Of a stretch of DNA of 64,000 nt, positions 42,965 to 52,675 are shown piece after piece. The notes under the pieces were generated by a model that did no database searches, was not told the DNA's origin, and was given only the letters and a program-made list of their open reading frames with translations. How positions within the stretch are numbered: the stretch's first letter is position 1; each line of letters begins with the position of its first letter. A program made the translations under genes and the position numbers. The DNA comes from Marinomonas posidonica IVIA-Po-181 (GTDB taxonomy: Bacteria; Pseudomonadota; Gammaproteobacteria; Pseudomonadales; Marinomonadaceae), in NCBI RefSeq assembly GCF_000214215.1, contig NC_015559.1, positions 1,240,001 to 1,304,000 on the forward strand. The letters are read 5' to 3'.

Positions 42965-43036
42965 TCAGAGAGGTATTCTATTAAGGGGGATTTTTAGAGG
43001 ATAATGCCTTCTACTTGTTGCTCTTAAAGCGCACAT

Positions 43037-43067
43037 AAAAAAACCGGCCAATTGGCCGGTTTTTTTT
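43037..43067. terminator. bidirectional terminator between gltX and the MCP gene
   Basis: AACCGGCCAATTGGCCGGTT is a perfect 20-base palindrome flanked by seven A and eight T residues. It serves convergent genes from both sides. Confidence 0.93.
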
Positions 43068-43092
43068 GTCTATAACATGCCTTTCAGCATGG

Positions 43093-44979
43093 TTATTGAG
43101 TGGTAAAGACACCAGTCTTACTGTCTAGGCTAGAGACCTGATTATGGATGTCTCTGGTATTACCTTCGATGTTATTGATGTAGCTGTTGTCACGTTGTAA
43201 CTGCTGAGCAATCTTGTCCATCTCTTCACTCATGTGAATGGCGGTTTTTGCGACTTCTTGAATAGAGCGCGCCATTTCAACAGAAGAAGAAGAGCTGGTT
43301 TGGGCATTCTGCTCGATTTCACGGATGGCCAGCTCGGCTTTTTCACTGTAATCTTCGATCGCATGCAGATTCTCTTGACCATCTTTCATTGTCTTAATGG
43401 CGTTTTGAGTGGAAGATTGAATGGTGCTAACGATGTCTGTGATTTTCGCCGTGGCATCCACCGTTTTCTCTGCCAACGAACGTACTTCATCTGCAACGAC
43501 CGAGAAACCACGGCCCGCTTCACCTGCACGAGCGGCTTCAATGGCGGCGTTTAAGGCGAGAAGGTTAGTTTGGTTCGCCAAGTCATTGATCATCGCAATC
43601 ACATTATCAATGTCTTTTGATAGCTGGCCGAGTTCGTTTAGCTGTTCACTGGTTTTGTTTACCACTTTAATCGTGGTCGATAGGTTGGAAATGGCCCCAT
43701 TGATGGTTTCAGCCCCTAACTTAGCCGACTCATAGGTATTTTGAGACTGTGAGCTTAGATCCTCTGTGGTGTGAGAGATACTCGAGATAGTGGTTGAGAT
43801 TTCTTCAGTCGCCGCCGCGAGAGAGTTGGTTTGTTCGCTTACCGAACGGTTGCTTTCTGCAATGTTCGTCACTGAGGTATTCAGTTCAGTAACCATGCCA
43901 CTGACATCGCGTGTGGTGGTGACAACGTCGCCAATGACCGCTCCTAAGCCTGTGGTCATCTCATTGACTGAGCCACATAGGGAGTCAAACTCATCGTTAC
44001 GTTTGTTATTTACCGTGAGGCGAGCTGTTAAGTCGCCACTTTTAACCTTGCTTAAGTCTGAAATGATTTGGCTCAGGGTCTTTTTCACATCACGGCCAAT
44101 GCTTGCCATTAACAGTGCGGCAATAATGGCGACAACAATACTGACTATGATAACGCTAATGCTGGCTTGCTGAGAACTTGATGAGGCCTGTTGGCGAGCT
44201 TCCGTAACGGCTTGTTGCATGTAATCTGCTGCGGCTAAACGAGTGTCGCTAAAATTGTTTTTAGCTGAACTAAATGCATTTTGCAATTGGGCGAGGGTCT
44301 GGTTTTCGTTATCAAAGTTTTCAATGGCTGTGAAGTACTGGTTGATTACTTCACCAAAGCGTTCTTCAAGACCAAAGTTGGTGACACGTTTAAAGAACTT
44401 ATCAAAGCGCTCCATGAAAAGTGCTTTGTTTGCGGCATTCGGTTCGAATATGTAGTTTTTTTCGGCTTCACGTACAGGTAAGAACTCTTGTTTAACCAGA
44501 CTGAGGAAAGAAATTTCTTCCGTCACTTTCTCACCTAAACTTGAAATGGTGCCTTTTAGTCCTGATGTGCCATTAAATCCCACTGTTTGCTTCTGAATGA
44601 CGAGTTGCTTGAGGGCGGTATTGTAAATGTCCAAAGAAGAAGCGATTTTAGTAAGGTTTTCTTTGGCGCCAGTGTCTTGAAGCAACTCAAGGTCTTTGTT
44701 CAGAATGACAGTGAAATTTTCATAGTTGCTATCAAGTGTTGTGATAAAAGCATCGAAGCTTGAATCATCAATACTGGAAAGCGATTCATACTCTTCCATT
44801 AAAATAATGGTGAGGGATGAAAGATCTTTATCGACTGTTGTGAGTCGATCAAATTGCGATGAGGAAGTCTCTTGAACGTTCAATCCCTGCAATGCGACGG
44901 CGGTAACTACCACAAAGCCAAGAACTGCTGCTATTAAGAGAGAGAGTAACTTGGTGCGAAAACTTAGATTAGCCAACAT
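43093..44979 (-). CDS. methyl-accepting chemotaxis protein with large helical sensor
   Basis: The 628-residue transmembrane receptor has helix 1 at about residues 12-31, a helical periplasmic domain of about 240 residues (resembling the helical bimodular type), helix 2 ([20 protein letters not shown]), HAMP ([20 protein letters not shown]), and an MCP signalling domain ([20 protein letters not shown], then [12 protein letters not shown]). No CheR/CheB-binding pentapeptide ends the protein (it ends GVFTTQ). Ligand not predictable. A GCAGGA Shine-Dalgarno precedes the start. Confidence 0.92.
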   Translation of the reverse strand: MLANLSFRTKLLSLLIAAVLGFVVVTAVALQGLNVQETSSSQFDRLTTVDKDLSSLTIILMEEYESLSSIDDSSFDAFITTLDSNYENFTVILNKDLELLQDTGAKENLTKIASSLDIYNTALKQLVIQKQTVGFNGTSGLKGTISSLGEKVTEEISFLSLVKQEFLPVREAEKNYIFEPNAANKALFMERFDKFFKRVTNFGLEERFGEVINQYFTAIENFDNENQTLAQLQNAFSSAKNNFSDTRLAAADYMQQAVTEARQQASSSSQQASISVIIVSIVVAIIAALLMASIGRDVKKTLSQIISDLSKVKSGDLTARLTVNNKRNDEFDSLCGSVNEMTTGLGAVIGDVVTTTRDVSGMVTELNTSVTNIAESNRSVSEQTNSLAAATEEISTTISSISHTTEDLSSQSQNTYESAKLGAETINGAISNLSTTIKVVNKTSEQLNELGQLSKDIDNVIAMINDLANQTNLLALNAAIEAARAGEAGRGFSVVADEVRSLAEKTVDATAKITDIVSTIQSSTQNAIKTMKDGQENLHAIEDYSEKAELAIREIEQNAQTSSSSSVEMARSIQEVAKTAIHMSEEMDKIAQQLQRDNSYINNIEGNTRDIHNQVSSLDSKTGVFTTQ

Positions 44980-45210
44980 ATAATATCCTGCATTTATTAT
45001 TATTCATCAAACAGATATTCACTCCTAAGAGCCTGACGGTTCTGTCCATACCGTTTCAATTAAGGAGATTTAAATAGCTGTCTAGCTATATTATTGCTTC
45101 CTCAATTATTTTTGCAATCTTATTAAAAGCTTTTTAAGGAATTTGCACTTTATAGAATTCCGATTTTGGTTGCTGCGAATGTTTTGTATCAAAGTCTTTC
45201 AATAATGGTG

Positions 45211-45525
45211 TTAAATATCGTGGGGGCTGAGCCAAATATCGGCCTGCTTTTGCCCAAGATAAGTGATGGTGCCAGAATATCGGGCCACACCGGATGAACT
45301 GAATTCAAATTTATACACACGTTTAATCATCAAATTGCCTTGATGCCAGCAAGGCCACCACTTTATACCGGCAATGCTTTCATCTAGCAGTTGTAGGTTA
45401 TAGGACTCACAATGATGCTTAGCGGATAAGGTCGCCTTTTCTCGAATGGTGATGTTACGCCACCAAGCATACAGCATACTAGCCAACAAAAGGGCAATGA
45501 TAATGTCTGTTAGTTGAAGATTCAT
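45211..45525 (-). CDS. DUF3301 membrane-anchored protein
   Basis: A 104-residue protein with an N-terminal membrane helix (LTDIIIALLLASMLYAWW) followed by the DUF3301 pattern (AKHHCESYNLQLLDESIAG, LMIKRVYKFEFSSSGVARYS, GTITYLGQKQ). The function of this gammaproteobacterial family is unknown. Single gene; an 8-base inverted repeat lies 27 bases before its start. Confidence 0.85.
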   Translation of the reverse strand: MNLQLTDIIIALLLASMLYAWWRNITIREKATLSAKHHCESYNLQLLDESIAGIKWWPCWHQGNLMIKRVYKFEFSSSGVARYSGTITYLGQKQADIWLSPHDI

Positions 45526-45551
45526 AATAGTGATTTCTTGAAAGTCATAAT

Positions 45552-45579
45552 ATTCGATATGATAGCGAAATTATCGAAT
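45552..45579. promoter_or_regulatory. inverted repeat upstream of the DUF3301 gene
   Basis: ATTCGATA (45552-45559) and TATCGAAT (45572-45579) are perfectly complementary with 12 bases between. Position, 27 bases before the start codon, fits an operator or 5' UTR element. Confidence 0.4.
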
Positions 45580-45724
45580 CAAGATAACTAAAAGTGAGTA
45601 GAGGTTTTTAGGGAAGGAGAGGGTATGTGTATTTTGGTATATACCAGGGGGAAAATTGGTTGGTTTAAATTTACCTCTAAACATTCACCTCATAATATCC
45701 ATTAACACCACGATAGAAATAAAT

Positions 45725-45768
45725 ACGTGGCTACCTCCAAGCAGGAGAGAAAGGAGAGGTAGCCACGT
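45725..45768. ncRNA. strong 13-bp hairpin, possible small-RNA or processed 3' UTR element
   Basis: ACGTGGCTACCTC (45725-45737) and GAGGTAGCCACGT (45756-45768) pair perfectly around an 18-base loop. On the minus strand the loop and flank read CTCCTTTCTCTCC, complementary to Shine-Dalgarno sequences. On the plus strand it holds repeated GGA. It lies 134 bases downstream of the flavodoxin stop on the minus strand. No strong T run follows either side. Role unproven. Confidence 0.4.
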
Positions 45769-45901
45769 TCTTTACGCAACGAAGAGCAAGTCGTACAATA
45801 ACCTCATTGCTACTAAGTAAAATTTGGGCATTCGGGGCAGCGAATGTGTGGGAATCCAAATTGAGTCGTTTACTTAATATCAATGGCCAGTCAGTTGGTT
45901 A

Positions 45902-46438
45902 TTATGCGGCCTCTACAGCTCTTTCAGCGTAAAGCTGGATAACCCACTGTTCAATGCGTTCGTCAGTGAGTTCAAATTGTTGGTCTTCATCTATGGCAAG
46001 ACCAATGAAGTTTTCTTTATCTTCGATACAGGCTCTTGAAGCTTCAAACTCATAACCTGCAGTGGACCATTGTCCAATGAAGGTGGCCTTTGTTGGCAAT
46101 AATTTTTCGTACAGCCATCCCATTGCGTCGACAAAATAGTCACCGTAACCGAATTGATCGCCTAGTCCGTATAAGGCGACGCTGGTGTTCTCAAGAGAAA
46201 GCTCAGAAAGCCCATCTCCTATGTCTTCCCAGTCTGATTGGATGCCGCCAAAATCCCATGTTGGGACACCAAGTATCAACGTGGCGTATTCTTGTAACTG
46301 GCTGATTTCAATATCTTTGATATTGAAAATATCAACCTGTTCACCCAATTCTTCCCATTGTTTTGCAATCTTGTGTCCGACTTCTTCGGTGTTGTTAGTG
46401 TCAGTACCGTAAATAAGGGCTATTGATGCTTGAGCCAT
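45902..46438 (-). CDS. fldB: flavodoxin (FldB-like)
   Basis: The 178-residue protein has the FMN phosphate loop YGTDTNNTEEVG, the 50s-loop LGVPTWDFGGIQSDW and the 90s-loop LYGLGDQFGYGDYF of long-chain flavodoxins. Sequence is closer to FldB than FldA of E. coli. Flavodoxin replaces ferredoxin in low-iron conditions. It is 21 bases downstream of an AraC-type regulator whose promoter has Fur-box-like sites, so iron limitation probably induces both. Confidence 0.92.
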   Translation of the reverse strand: MAQASIALIYGTDTNNTEEVGHKIAKQWEELGEQVDIFNIKDIEISQLQEYATLILGVPTWDFGGIQSDWEDIGDGLSELSLENTSVALYGLGDQFGYGDYFVDAMGWLYEKLLPTKATFIGQWSTAGYEFEASRACIEDKENFIGLAIDEDQQFELTDERIEQWVIQLYAERAVEAA

Positions 46439-46459
46439 TTTGTAATCTATTCCTATTTC

Positions 46460-47347
46460 TTAATGAATTTGGCCGTAGTGATGACTACTTACGCCAAAAT
46501 GTTTAATAAAAGCCGCTTCAAACTGATCTTCAGAAAAGCCACTTTCTGCCACGATGTGAGATTTAGCCGTAGGGTCTTGTCTTAATCTCGCTGCAGCGTA
46601 TTTTATCTTGCTTTGGGTGCAATAGCTTTCAATTGATTGCCCAACAATCAAATAGAAGCCAATTGTTAAGGCCTCGGTATTTAAACCGGTTAAATGGGCT
46701 AATTTTTTGATCGAAATACTGTCATGTTCTGGTGTTTCGATCAGGTTTTGGGCATGGAATAATTTGCTCTGGCAATCTTCACAGCGAGACAAATGACTCA
46801 GCATTTGTAACTGCTCAATTAAAGTAAAAATGACAGAGTAAATATGACCCGCCAGACTAATGGAGTGACTTGTGTGAGACAAAACCGGTTCAAGGATTTG
46901 TCTTGTTTTATGAGTCATTGGAAGGCCAATAGTCGAACCATTGTCGGATAAGGTTTTCTGCATAGCAGAAAAATGTTGGATAATTTGGTCTTCCGTTTCA
47001 CCCAGTACAGAAGCGAGTAAACTCGGGCTAATGCGAATCTGCAATAGACTTTGTTGTTGACCTTTTTCCATTTCAAAGTGGCCGCTTAATGGGCTTGCTT
47101 GGTAATGTATTTGTACGGATTGAATGTTTTCCACTGAGTGAATGGCATGGGTTCCGAGAAATGAAAAATACAAACCCGCTGGTGCTTCTTCTTGTAGGGT
47201 AACCGTTTGTTGAGCATGTATATGATGATTCAACAAGGTTAAGTTAGGTAGCAACGCCAGTCGATGTTTATGCCCAGACAAGACATCCGCAACAGGTTCT
47301 TTTACCTGTCCTTGGTTGTCGTAGATATCTTGCATGTGAATTTGCAT
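46460..47347 (-). CDS. AraC family regulator, PchR-like
   Basis: The 295-residue protein has an N-terminal sensor-like region, then Cys pair RCEDCQSKLFHAQNLIE and a C-terminal AraC helix-turn-helix (ISIKKLAHLTGLNTEALTIGFYLIVGQSIESY, AAARLRQD, IVAESGFSEDQFEAAFIKHF). The linker and CxxC recall siderophore-responsive regulators such as PchR. No siderophore genes are in the window; the only cotranscribed gene is flavodoxin. Fur-box-like sequences overlap its promoter. Confidence 0.85.
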   Translation of the reverse strand: MQIHMQDIYDNQGQVKEPVADVLSGHKHRLALLPNLTLLNHHIHAQQTVTLQEEAPAGLYFSFLGTHAIHSVENIQSVQIHYQASPLSGHFEMEKGQQQSLLQIRISPSLLASVLGETEDQIIQHFSAMQKTLSDNGSTIGLPMTHKTRQILEPVLSHTSHSISLAGHIYSVIFTLIEQLQMLSHLSRCEDCQSKLFHAQNLIETPEHDSISIKKLAHLTGLNTEALTIGFYLIVGQSIESYCTQSKIKYAAARLRQDPTAKSHIVAESGFSEDQFEAAFIKHFGVSSHHYGQIH

Positions 47348-47366
47348 CTCGTCGTGCCTCTAACTT

Positions 47367-47385
47367 GATAATGGTTATCATTAAA
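47367..47385. promoter_or_regulatory. Fur box
   Basis: GATAATGGTTATCATTAAA matches 15 of 19 positions of the classic Fur consensus and lies 20 bases before the AraC start. It should repress the AraC-flavodoxin unit when iron is plentiful. Confidence 0.82.
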
Positions 47386-47404
47386 GAGGGTTTTTGGATT
47401 GAAT

Positions 47405-47423
47405 GCAAGTGATTCTCATTAAA
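47405..47423. promoter_or_regulatory. second, weaker Fur box
   Basis: GCAAGTGATTCTCATTAAA matches about 12 of 19 positions and contains the common TGATTCTCATT core. It is 19 bases from the first box, so the two could be occupied cooperatively. Confidence 0.6.
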
Positions 47424-47494
47424 TATTTTATATAAATTTTCGATCCTTGATATTTTCCTTCCATGACAGGAGCTGAAAGCTCTAAAACACGGTG

Positions 47495-48862
47495 TTATTT
47501 TAAATAGTCAGCTCTATTAAGGCCGTATTTTTGCATTTTTTGGTTTAAGGTTCGCCTTGGCAACTGCAGTTGTTCTAATACTTGTTGGATATTGCCTTCT
47601 TGCTGCTTCAGGCTGGCTTCAATCAAACTGCGTTCGTATTCTTGGACTTTAACACTCAGTGGCAGTGGTGTTTGGGTATCGATTTGTTCCTGGGCTTGAT
47701 AGCCAGCTAAGATTTTGGCAACACTGGTGTTGGCTTCAAGGGCATATCGCAGGGCGACGTTTCTCAGCTCTCGAACGTTCCCAGGCCAACCATAGAGAGT
47801 CAGTGTCTCCAAATCAATGGGGCTGAGTGGTCGAAATTCACCGCCTCTTTCTTCAATGGCATGTCGGCAAAAATGTTCGAATAACAAGGGGATATCTGAG
47901 CCCCTGTGTCTGAGTTCGGGTAAGTGTATTTGTGACACGTTTAAGCGAAAGAATAAGTCTTGGCGAAAGTCAGCCATGTTTTGTAAATCTTGTTTTGCTG
48001 CCGCCACGACTCGAAGGTTTATGCTGATGGTTTGGTTACTGCCAATGCGTTCGAGCTGATTTTCTTGTAAGACTCGTAAGAGTTTAATCTGCATAGCAAG
48101 AGGCATGCTTTCAATTTCATCGAGAAAGAGTGTGCCGCCACTGGCTAATTCAAGTTTACCTATACGTTGTTTGTGGGCACTGGTGAAAGCGCCTGCTTCG
48201 TGGCCGAAGAGTTCACTTTCAAATAGATCTGCTGGGATTGCGGCACAGTTAATGGCGACAAAGGGGTTTTCTCGACGTGGGCTGGCATCGTGCAATGCTT
48301 TCGCGACCAGTTCTTTGCCACAACCGGTTTTTCCATAAACAATCACATGGGCATCTATGTTGGCGAAGGTTTGAATTTGCTGTCGTACTCGAACGATCTG
48401 CTCGTCTTGACCGATAATGGATTCTTCTAAGCCGTGTAGATCGCCGAGGTATTGAGTTTGGTTAGCCAATTGTAATTGCGTTTTTCGAGTTTGTTTGGCT
48501 TTTTCGACTGTCTGGATTAAGCGATTCGGATCAAAGGGTTTTTCGAGAAAGTCAAAGGCGCCGTCGCGTAATGCATTGACGGCCGTGTCAATGTCACCGT
48601 GTCCGGTGATTAAAATAAACGGCAATGATGGATCCTGTGCGAGACATTGGTTCATTAGAGTCAGGCCATCCATTGGTGACATGCGAATATCACTTACCAC
48701 AATACAAGCTTGATCCGTTTGAAATTGATCAAGTAAGGTTTGTGCTTGTTGAAATTCTCTGACGTCATAATGGGACAGTCTTAGCCACTGTGCCGTCGTG
48801 GAGCGCACGATATCGTCGTCGTCGAGTAACCAAATTTCAATCGAAGAAATGTCTTTTTGCAT
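47495..48862 (-). CDS. dctD: sigma-54-dependent response regulator, DctD-like
   Basis: The 455-residue protein has a receiver domain (IWLLDDDDIVRSTTAQWL, with phospho-Asp in CIVVSDIRM), an AAA+ sigma-54 domain (GKTGCGKELVAKAL Walker A, FLDEIESMPL Walker B) and a Fis-type helix-turn-helix (QEGNIQQVLEQLQLPRRTLN). The loop contacting sigma-54 reads GAFTSA instead of GAFTGA. It is paired with the sensor kinase upstream (1-base gap). The closest match is DctD of C4-dicarboxylate uptake, but no dicarboxylate transporter is in the window. Confidence 0.88.
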   Translation of the reverse strand: MQKDISSIEIWLLDDDDIVRSTTAQWLRLSHYDVREFQQAQTLLDQFQTDQACIVVSDIRMSPMDGLTLMNQCLAQDPSLPFILITGHGDIDTAVNALRDGAFDFLEKPFDPNRLIQTVEKAKQTRKTQLQLANQTQYLGDLHGLEESIIGQDEQIVRVRQQIQTFANIDAHVIVYGKTGCGKELVAKALHDASPRRENPFVAINCAAIPADLFESELFGHEAGAFTSAHKQRIGKLELASGGTLFLDEIESMPLAMQIKLLRVLQENQLERIGSNQTISINLRVVAAAKQDLQNMADFRQDLFFRLNVSQIHLPELRHRGSDIPLLFEHFCRHAIEERGGEFRPLSPIDLETLTLYGWPGNVRELRNVALRYALEANTSVAKILAGYQAQEQIDTQTPLPLSVKVQEYERSLIEASLKQQEGNIQQVLEQLQLPRRTLNQKMQKYGLNRADYLK

Positions 48863-48863
48863 T

Positions 48864-50939
48864 TTATGCCTTTAATAAGCTTAATCTAAATACTAATTCT
48901 GCCGCTTCATTATAACTCGCGTGTAACTTGCCATTCATGTCTTTGGCTAGGTTCGCGCTGATCGCCATGCCCAGACCTAGTCCTTTGCCGATGGGTTTGG
49001 TGGTGAAAAAAGGCTCAAATATATGCGCCAGTTTGTCTTCTTCAATACCCGGACCGTTGTCTTTAAACTCTACTAATAGATAGCGCTCATCTGAACTTAA
49101 TGACATGTCGATGATCGGCTTTATGTTGGCCTCGTTACAGGCTTGGATTGTGTTACTGATTAAATTCGAGAAAATCTGTTCGAGCCGACTCGGCTCAGCT
49201 AAGACCAAATCATTTCCAGGGCTTTGTAATTGATGGGTGAGACCTTGGGTTTCTTCTCCTAAGTGGTGCAGAGCGTTTTGAAAACATTGGCTTATAGACG
49301 TTGGCGCGAGTTGCTCAGGTCGGCGGTAAGCAAAGACTTTGAGTTCGCTGGTAAGCTTTTGCATCCTTACCACAAGGGATTCAAGGTCAGAGACAACCTT
49401 TAACGCTTGTTCGGAATCCTGTCGTTTTAACAGCAGCTCGGCGGTATAGGTGAGTGTGCGGATGCCTGTTAAGGGTTGATTTAATTCATGAGCAATGGCG
49501 GTGGACATTTGGCCGATGGCTGCCAATTTTTCGGTGCGCAGAAGCTCTTTTTGGGCGATCTGTAGAGCTTGAGTACGTTCTAGTACCCTGTCTTCCAGTC
49601 TGGCATTGGCTTCAAGCAAACTTAGCTCGGCTCTTTTACGCTTGCTGATGTTGAGTAGAGTGACCAGATACCCTAGTGAGTGATTCCACTGTAAGGGCGA
49701 TACAGACAGTAAAGCAGGAAAAGTGTCTCCATTGTGTTTTTGTAAAATCACTTCTTGTTCGAGGAAATCCTCGTTGTTATGAATGTCACCTCTGCTGAGT
49801 GAGCTTAAAAAACGTCGCGCTGTTTGATTTTCTGGTCGTTCGGGTAAAAACACCATCAGATTGTGTGAAATAAGTTGATGATGTTCGCCAAAGTAGCGTT
49901 TTCCCATTGGGTTAACAAATGAAATGTGACCTTGGTTGGTGAGCAGCAGTAAACCAACATGAGTGTTTTCGATGAGTACTCTTTGTTGTAATACGCTATT
50001 GGCAATGAGATGTTGGTTTTCTAACTTGGAGGCGATTTTCAGCGATCTTTCTCGTCGGTACAGCCAGAATACGAAAATCAAAGCAAAAATGCCCAAACTG
50101 ATCCAAGCAATATTACGTGTTTTTTTTTGTATGTTATTTAAACTGGAAAGGTAATGGATTTGCCATTTTAAATCGTCCAGTAACACGTCTTGTAATAAGT
50201 AGTGCTGATCGTTCAGGTGATAGGTTTTGGCGTTGGTATGATCAAGAAACTGAATGGCTTTGGGGGTATTGAGCCAGTCGCTGGTGATGACGCGGTTAAG
50301 CTTATTCGCGACAAAGACTAATTCGTTTTGGTCTGTCATGACCACAAGGTCATCCAACAGGTTCCAGCGCTCAATCAAATCACTGACATTGATTTTTACG
50401 GCGATTGCTCCTGATAGCTGACCGGTTTGGTTATAAACCGGTGCCAAGGCCAAATGAGCAGATTGAAAAGCTGTTGGGTTGTAGCCTGAGATGAGGAGGT
50501 ATTCGCCTTGATGTTCTTTTAAGGTGTTACTTAGATCCGCAAGGTTAAAATAGTCTTCTAGTTGGAAGTTAGGCGATTGCTCGCTCGACAACATCTCCTT
50601 TCCTTGAGCCGATAAAATAAACCAGTCTTGAGTTTTAGAAACCTGTGTTAAGTCCTCTAGCTGCCGCTGCATTTGTTTTTTTACAGCTTGTTCATTTGGC
50701 TCTTTCATGAAAGCTAACAAAGTTGGGTTGTCTGCTAGGGCATAAGGTAGGATCTGATAGTTTTTCAGTTCATTACGTAATTCAATCACATAATCCAGCA
50801 ATCTATCTTGGCCTTCATTGTGCTTTTCGATAATGAGAACTTGATAAGCTAATTTGTTCACGACGAAAAACAGCAATGCCATGCTCGCCAGTCCTAAGCT
50901 GACAAACGATAGTCTGTGTTTTTGAAATAATGCGATCAA
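48864..50939 (-). CDS. dctB: sensor histidine kinase, DctB-like
   Basis: The 691-residue membrane kinase has an N-terminal helix, a periplasmic double-Cache sensor (about 35-280), a second helix (IAWISLGIFALIFVFWLY), a PAS domain (VGLLLLTNQGHISFVNPMGK), a coiled coil and a HisKA/HATPase core with the phospho-His in AIAHELNQPLTGI and G-boxes DNGPGIEEDKL and GLGLGMAIS. This is the DctB layout. It signals to the regulator encoded next. Confidence 0.88.
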   Translation of the reverse strand: MIALFQKHRLSFVSLGLASMALLFFVVNKLAYQVLIIEKHNEGQDRLLDYVIELRNELKNYQILPYALADNPTLLAFMKEPNEQAVKKQMQRQLEDLTQVSKTQDWFILSAQGKEMLSSEQSPNFQLEDYFNLADLSNTLKEHQGEYLLISGYNPTAFQSAHLALAPVYNQTGQLSGAIAVKINVSDLIERWNLLDDLVVMTDQNELVFVANKLNRVITSDWLNTPKAIQFLDHTNAKTYHLNDQHYLLQDVLLDDLKWQIHYLSSLNNIQKKTRNIAWISLGIFALIFVFWLYRRERSLKIASKLENQHLIANSVLQQRVLIENTHVGLLLLTNQGHISFVNPMGKRYFGEHHQLISHNLMVFLPERPENQTARRFLSSLSRGDIHNNEDFLEQEVILQKHNGDTFPALLSVSPLQWNHSLGYLVTLLNISKRKRAELSLLEANARLEDRVLERTQALQIAQKELLRTEKLAAIGQMSTAIAHELNQPLTGIRTLTYTAELLLKRQDSEQALKVVSDLESLVVRMQKLTSELKVFAYRRPEQLAPTSISQCFQNALHHLGEETQGLTHQLQSPGNDLVLAEPSRLEQIFSNLISNTIQACNEANIKPIIDMSLSSDERYLLVEFKDNGPGIEEDKLAHIFEPFFTTKPIGKGLGLGMAISANLAKDMNGKLHASYNEAAELVFRLSLLKA

Positions 50940-51004
50940 AAAAGGCTCTATTGGGTTACCGGATATTCATAACCAGCACTTATTGTATGTCGCAGTCTGT
51001 TGCG

Positions 51005-51955
51005 TTAGATAAGTGCCAAACTGCGTAACAAGGTAACGCCAATGCTGGTGCTAATCAAGGAAGCTAACGTAGTGATAACAATTATATTGGCGGCAAGCGC
51101 TGAATTGCCATTCATAGCACGAACCATGATGTAACTAGCGGAAGCGCTAGGTGCAGAAGACATAAGGAAAAGTACCCCTAACTCCATGCCGCGGTAGCCC
51201 AGTAAATAGCCACCAAGCGTGAGTACAATGGGAATAAAGAGTAATTTTCCTGTAGAAGAAATCACCGCGCCAATAATGTTCTTGCGCATGGAACTAAAGC
51301 TGAGAGAGGCGCCAGCACATAATAGTGCTAATGGTAATGTCATCTGGGCAAAATAATCACCGGCTTTGTGTAGTGTTGTTGGAAGCTGTAAGCCAAAAAT
51401 GGAGAACACAAAGGCGGAGAGAATGGCAATGATCAGAGGGTTTTTCGCTATTCCTAAGCAAATCCCTTTTATATTGGTGTTTCCGCCCAAGCCACGAGTC
51501 AGGCCAACAACAGATAAAACGTTAAACAATATGGTTACGCCGCCTAAGTAAACGGACGCCACCGCGAACACAGAATCGCCATACGCGTTAACACAATACG
51601 CCAGTCCAATAATGCCCATATTGGATCGAAAGGCACCTTGGACCAGTACGGCTCTTTCGGCTTTATCACTAATGCAAAACGACATGAAGAATTCAAGCGC
51701 AATGTAGGTGACGACAACCGCAATCATGGCGTAAATAACCAGTGAAAAATCCGTTTCACTGGTTAAACTGGTTTTTGAAATACTGATAAAGAGTAGAGCA
51801 GGTAAGGTAATGTTGAACACTAGCTTAGAAGCGGTATCAATAAAGTTGTCATTGATGATTCGAACTCGATAGAGAATGATCCCCAATATCAAAATTAAGA
51901 AGATTGGCATAGTAATGGAAAACGAAAATGCCAATACGTCTAAAAAGTTGTTCAA
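51005..51955 (-). CDS. AEC family transporter
   Basis: The 316-residue protein has about ten membrane helices in two repeats of five, with VFNITLPALLFISIS in helix 2 and LPLALLCAGASLSF in the second half, typical of the auxin efflux carrier/malonate transporter family. It may carry a small organic anion. The start at 51955 lies 24 bases after the baeR stop on the same strand. It may be under control of the BaeSR- or DctBD-type systems on either side; this is inference. Confidence 0.85.
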   Translation of the reverse strand: MNNFLDVLAFSFSITMPIFLILILGIILYRVRIINDNFIDTASKLVFNITLPALLFISISKTSLTSETDFSLVIYAMIAVVVTYIALEFFMSFCISDKAERAVLVQGAFRSNMGIIGLAYCVNAYGDSVFAVASVYLGGVTILFNVLSVVGLTRGLGGNTNIKGICLGIAKNPLIIAILSAFVFSIFGLQLPTTLHKAGDYFAQMTLPLALLCAGASLSFSSMRKNIIGAVISSTGKLLFIPIVLTLGGYLLGYRGMELGVLFLMSSAPSASASYIMVRAMNGNSALAANIIVITTLASLISTSIGVTLLRSLALI

Positions 51956-51979
51956 CTTGAATCCCTTACTAATAAAGTA

Positions 51980-52657
51980 TTAATCGTTGTTTTCGAAACG
52001 GTAACCAGCACCATACACAGAATGAATTACGTTAAGCTCTGGTGCCACAGCCGAAATTTTCTTACGTAACTTTTTAATGTGGCTGTCGATTGTACGATCA
52101 CTCACCACTCGACTGTCAGCATAGATGCTCTTCATGATGAGGTCACGACCAAACACACGTCCAGGTTCTTTGATCAGTAACTGAAGTAATTGAAACTCTA
52201 CTGTGGTTAGGTCGATAAGCTCGCCTTTGTACGTCGCACGTAGGCGATCAACATCAAGGTCAAAACCGTCTGTTCTTGGGGATTCTTCTTGATCGAGCTC
52301 AACTCGACGTAGGTTGGCTTTCACACGAGCCACAATTTCGCGTGGGCTGAAAGGTTTGCAAACATAATCATCCGCTCCCATTTCAAGGCCAATTAAGCGG
52401 TCAATTTCTTCTGCTTTTGCCGTTACCATGATGATAGGAACGCCACTGAATTGACGTACTTGTTTACAGATTTCGACACCGTCTAAACCTGGTAACATTA
52501 GGTCAAGTAGAATCAGGTCAACCTGATTGTTTTTAACATAATTGACCGCCACGTCGCCGCGGTCAAGGTGATGATGCTCGTAGCCTGCTTGCTCTAGGTA
52601 CGCTCCCATCAACTCCGCTAATTTTGGTTCATCTTCAATAATCAGAATCTTGCTCAT
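51980..52657 (-). CDS. baeR: OmpR-family response regulator, BaeR-like
   Basis: The 225-residue protein has a receiver domain (ILIIEDEPKLAELM, phospho-Asp in LILLDLMLPGLDG, Lys in VCKPFSPRE) and a winged-helix DNA-binding domain (VDLTTVEFQLLQLLIKEP-like, DRTIDSHIKKLRKKI). The receiver closely resembles BaeR, the envelope-stress and efflux regulator. It is encoded 18 bases after its kinase. Confidence 0.9.
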   Translation of the reverse strand: MSKILIIEDEPKLAELMGAYLEQAGYEHHHLDRGDVAVNYVKNNQVDLILLDLMLPGLDGVEICKQVRQFSGVPIIMVTAKAEEIDRLIGLEMGADDYVCKPFSPREIVARVKANLRRVELDQEESPRTDGFDLDVDRLRATYKGELIDLTTVEFQLLQLLIKEPGRVFGRDLIMKSIYADSRVVSDRTIDSHIKKLRKKISAVAPELNVIHSVYGAGYRFENND

Positions 52658-52675
52658 AATGTTACTCGTTCCATA

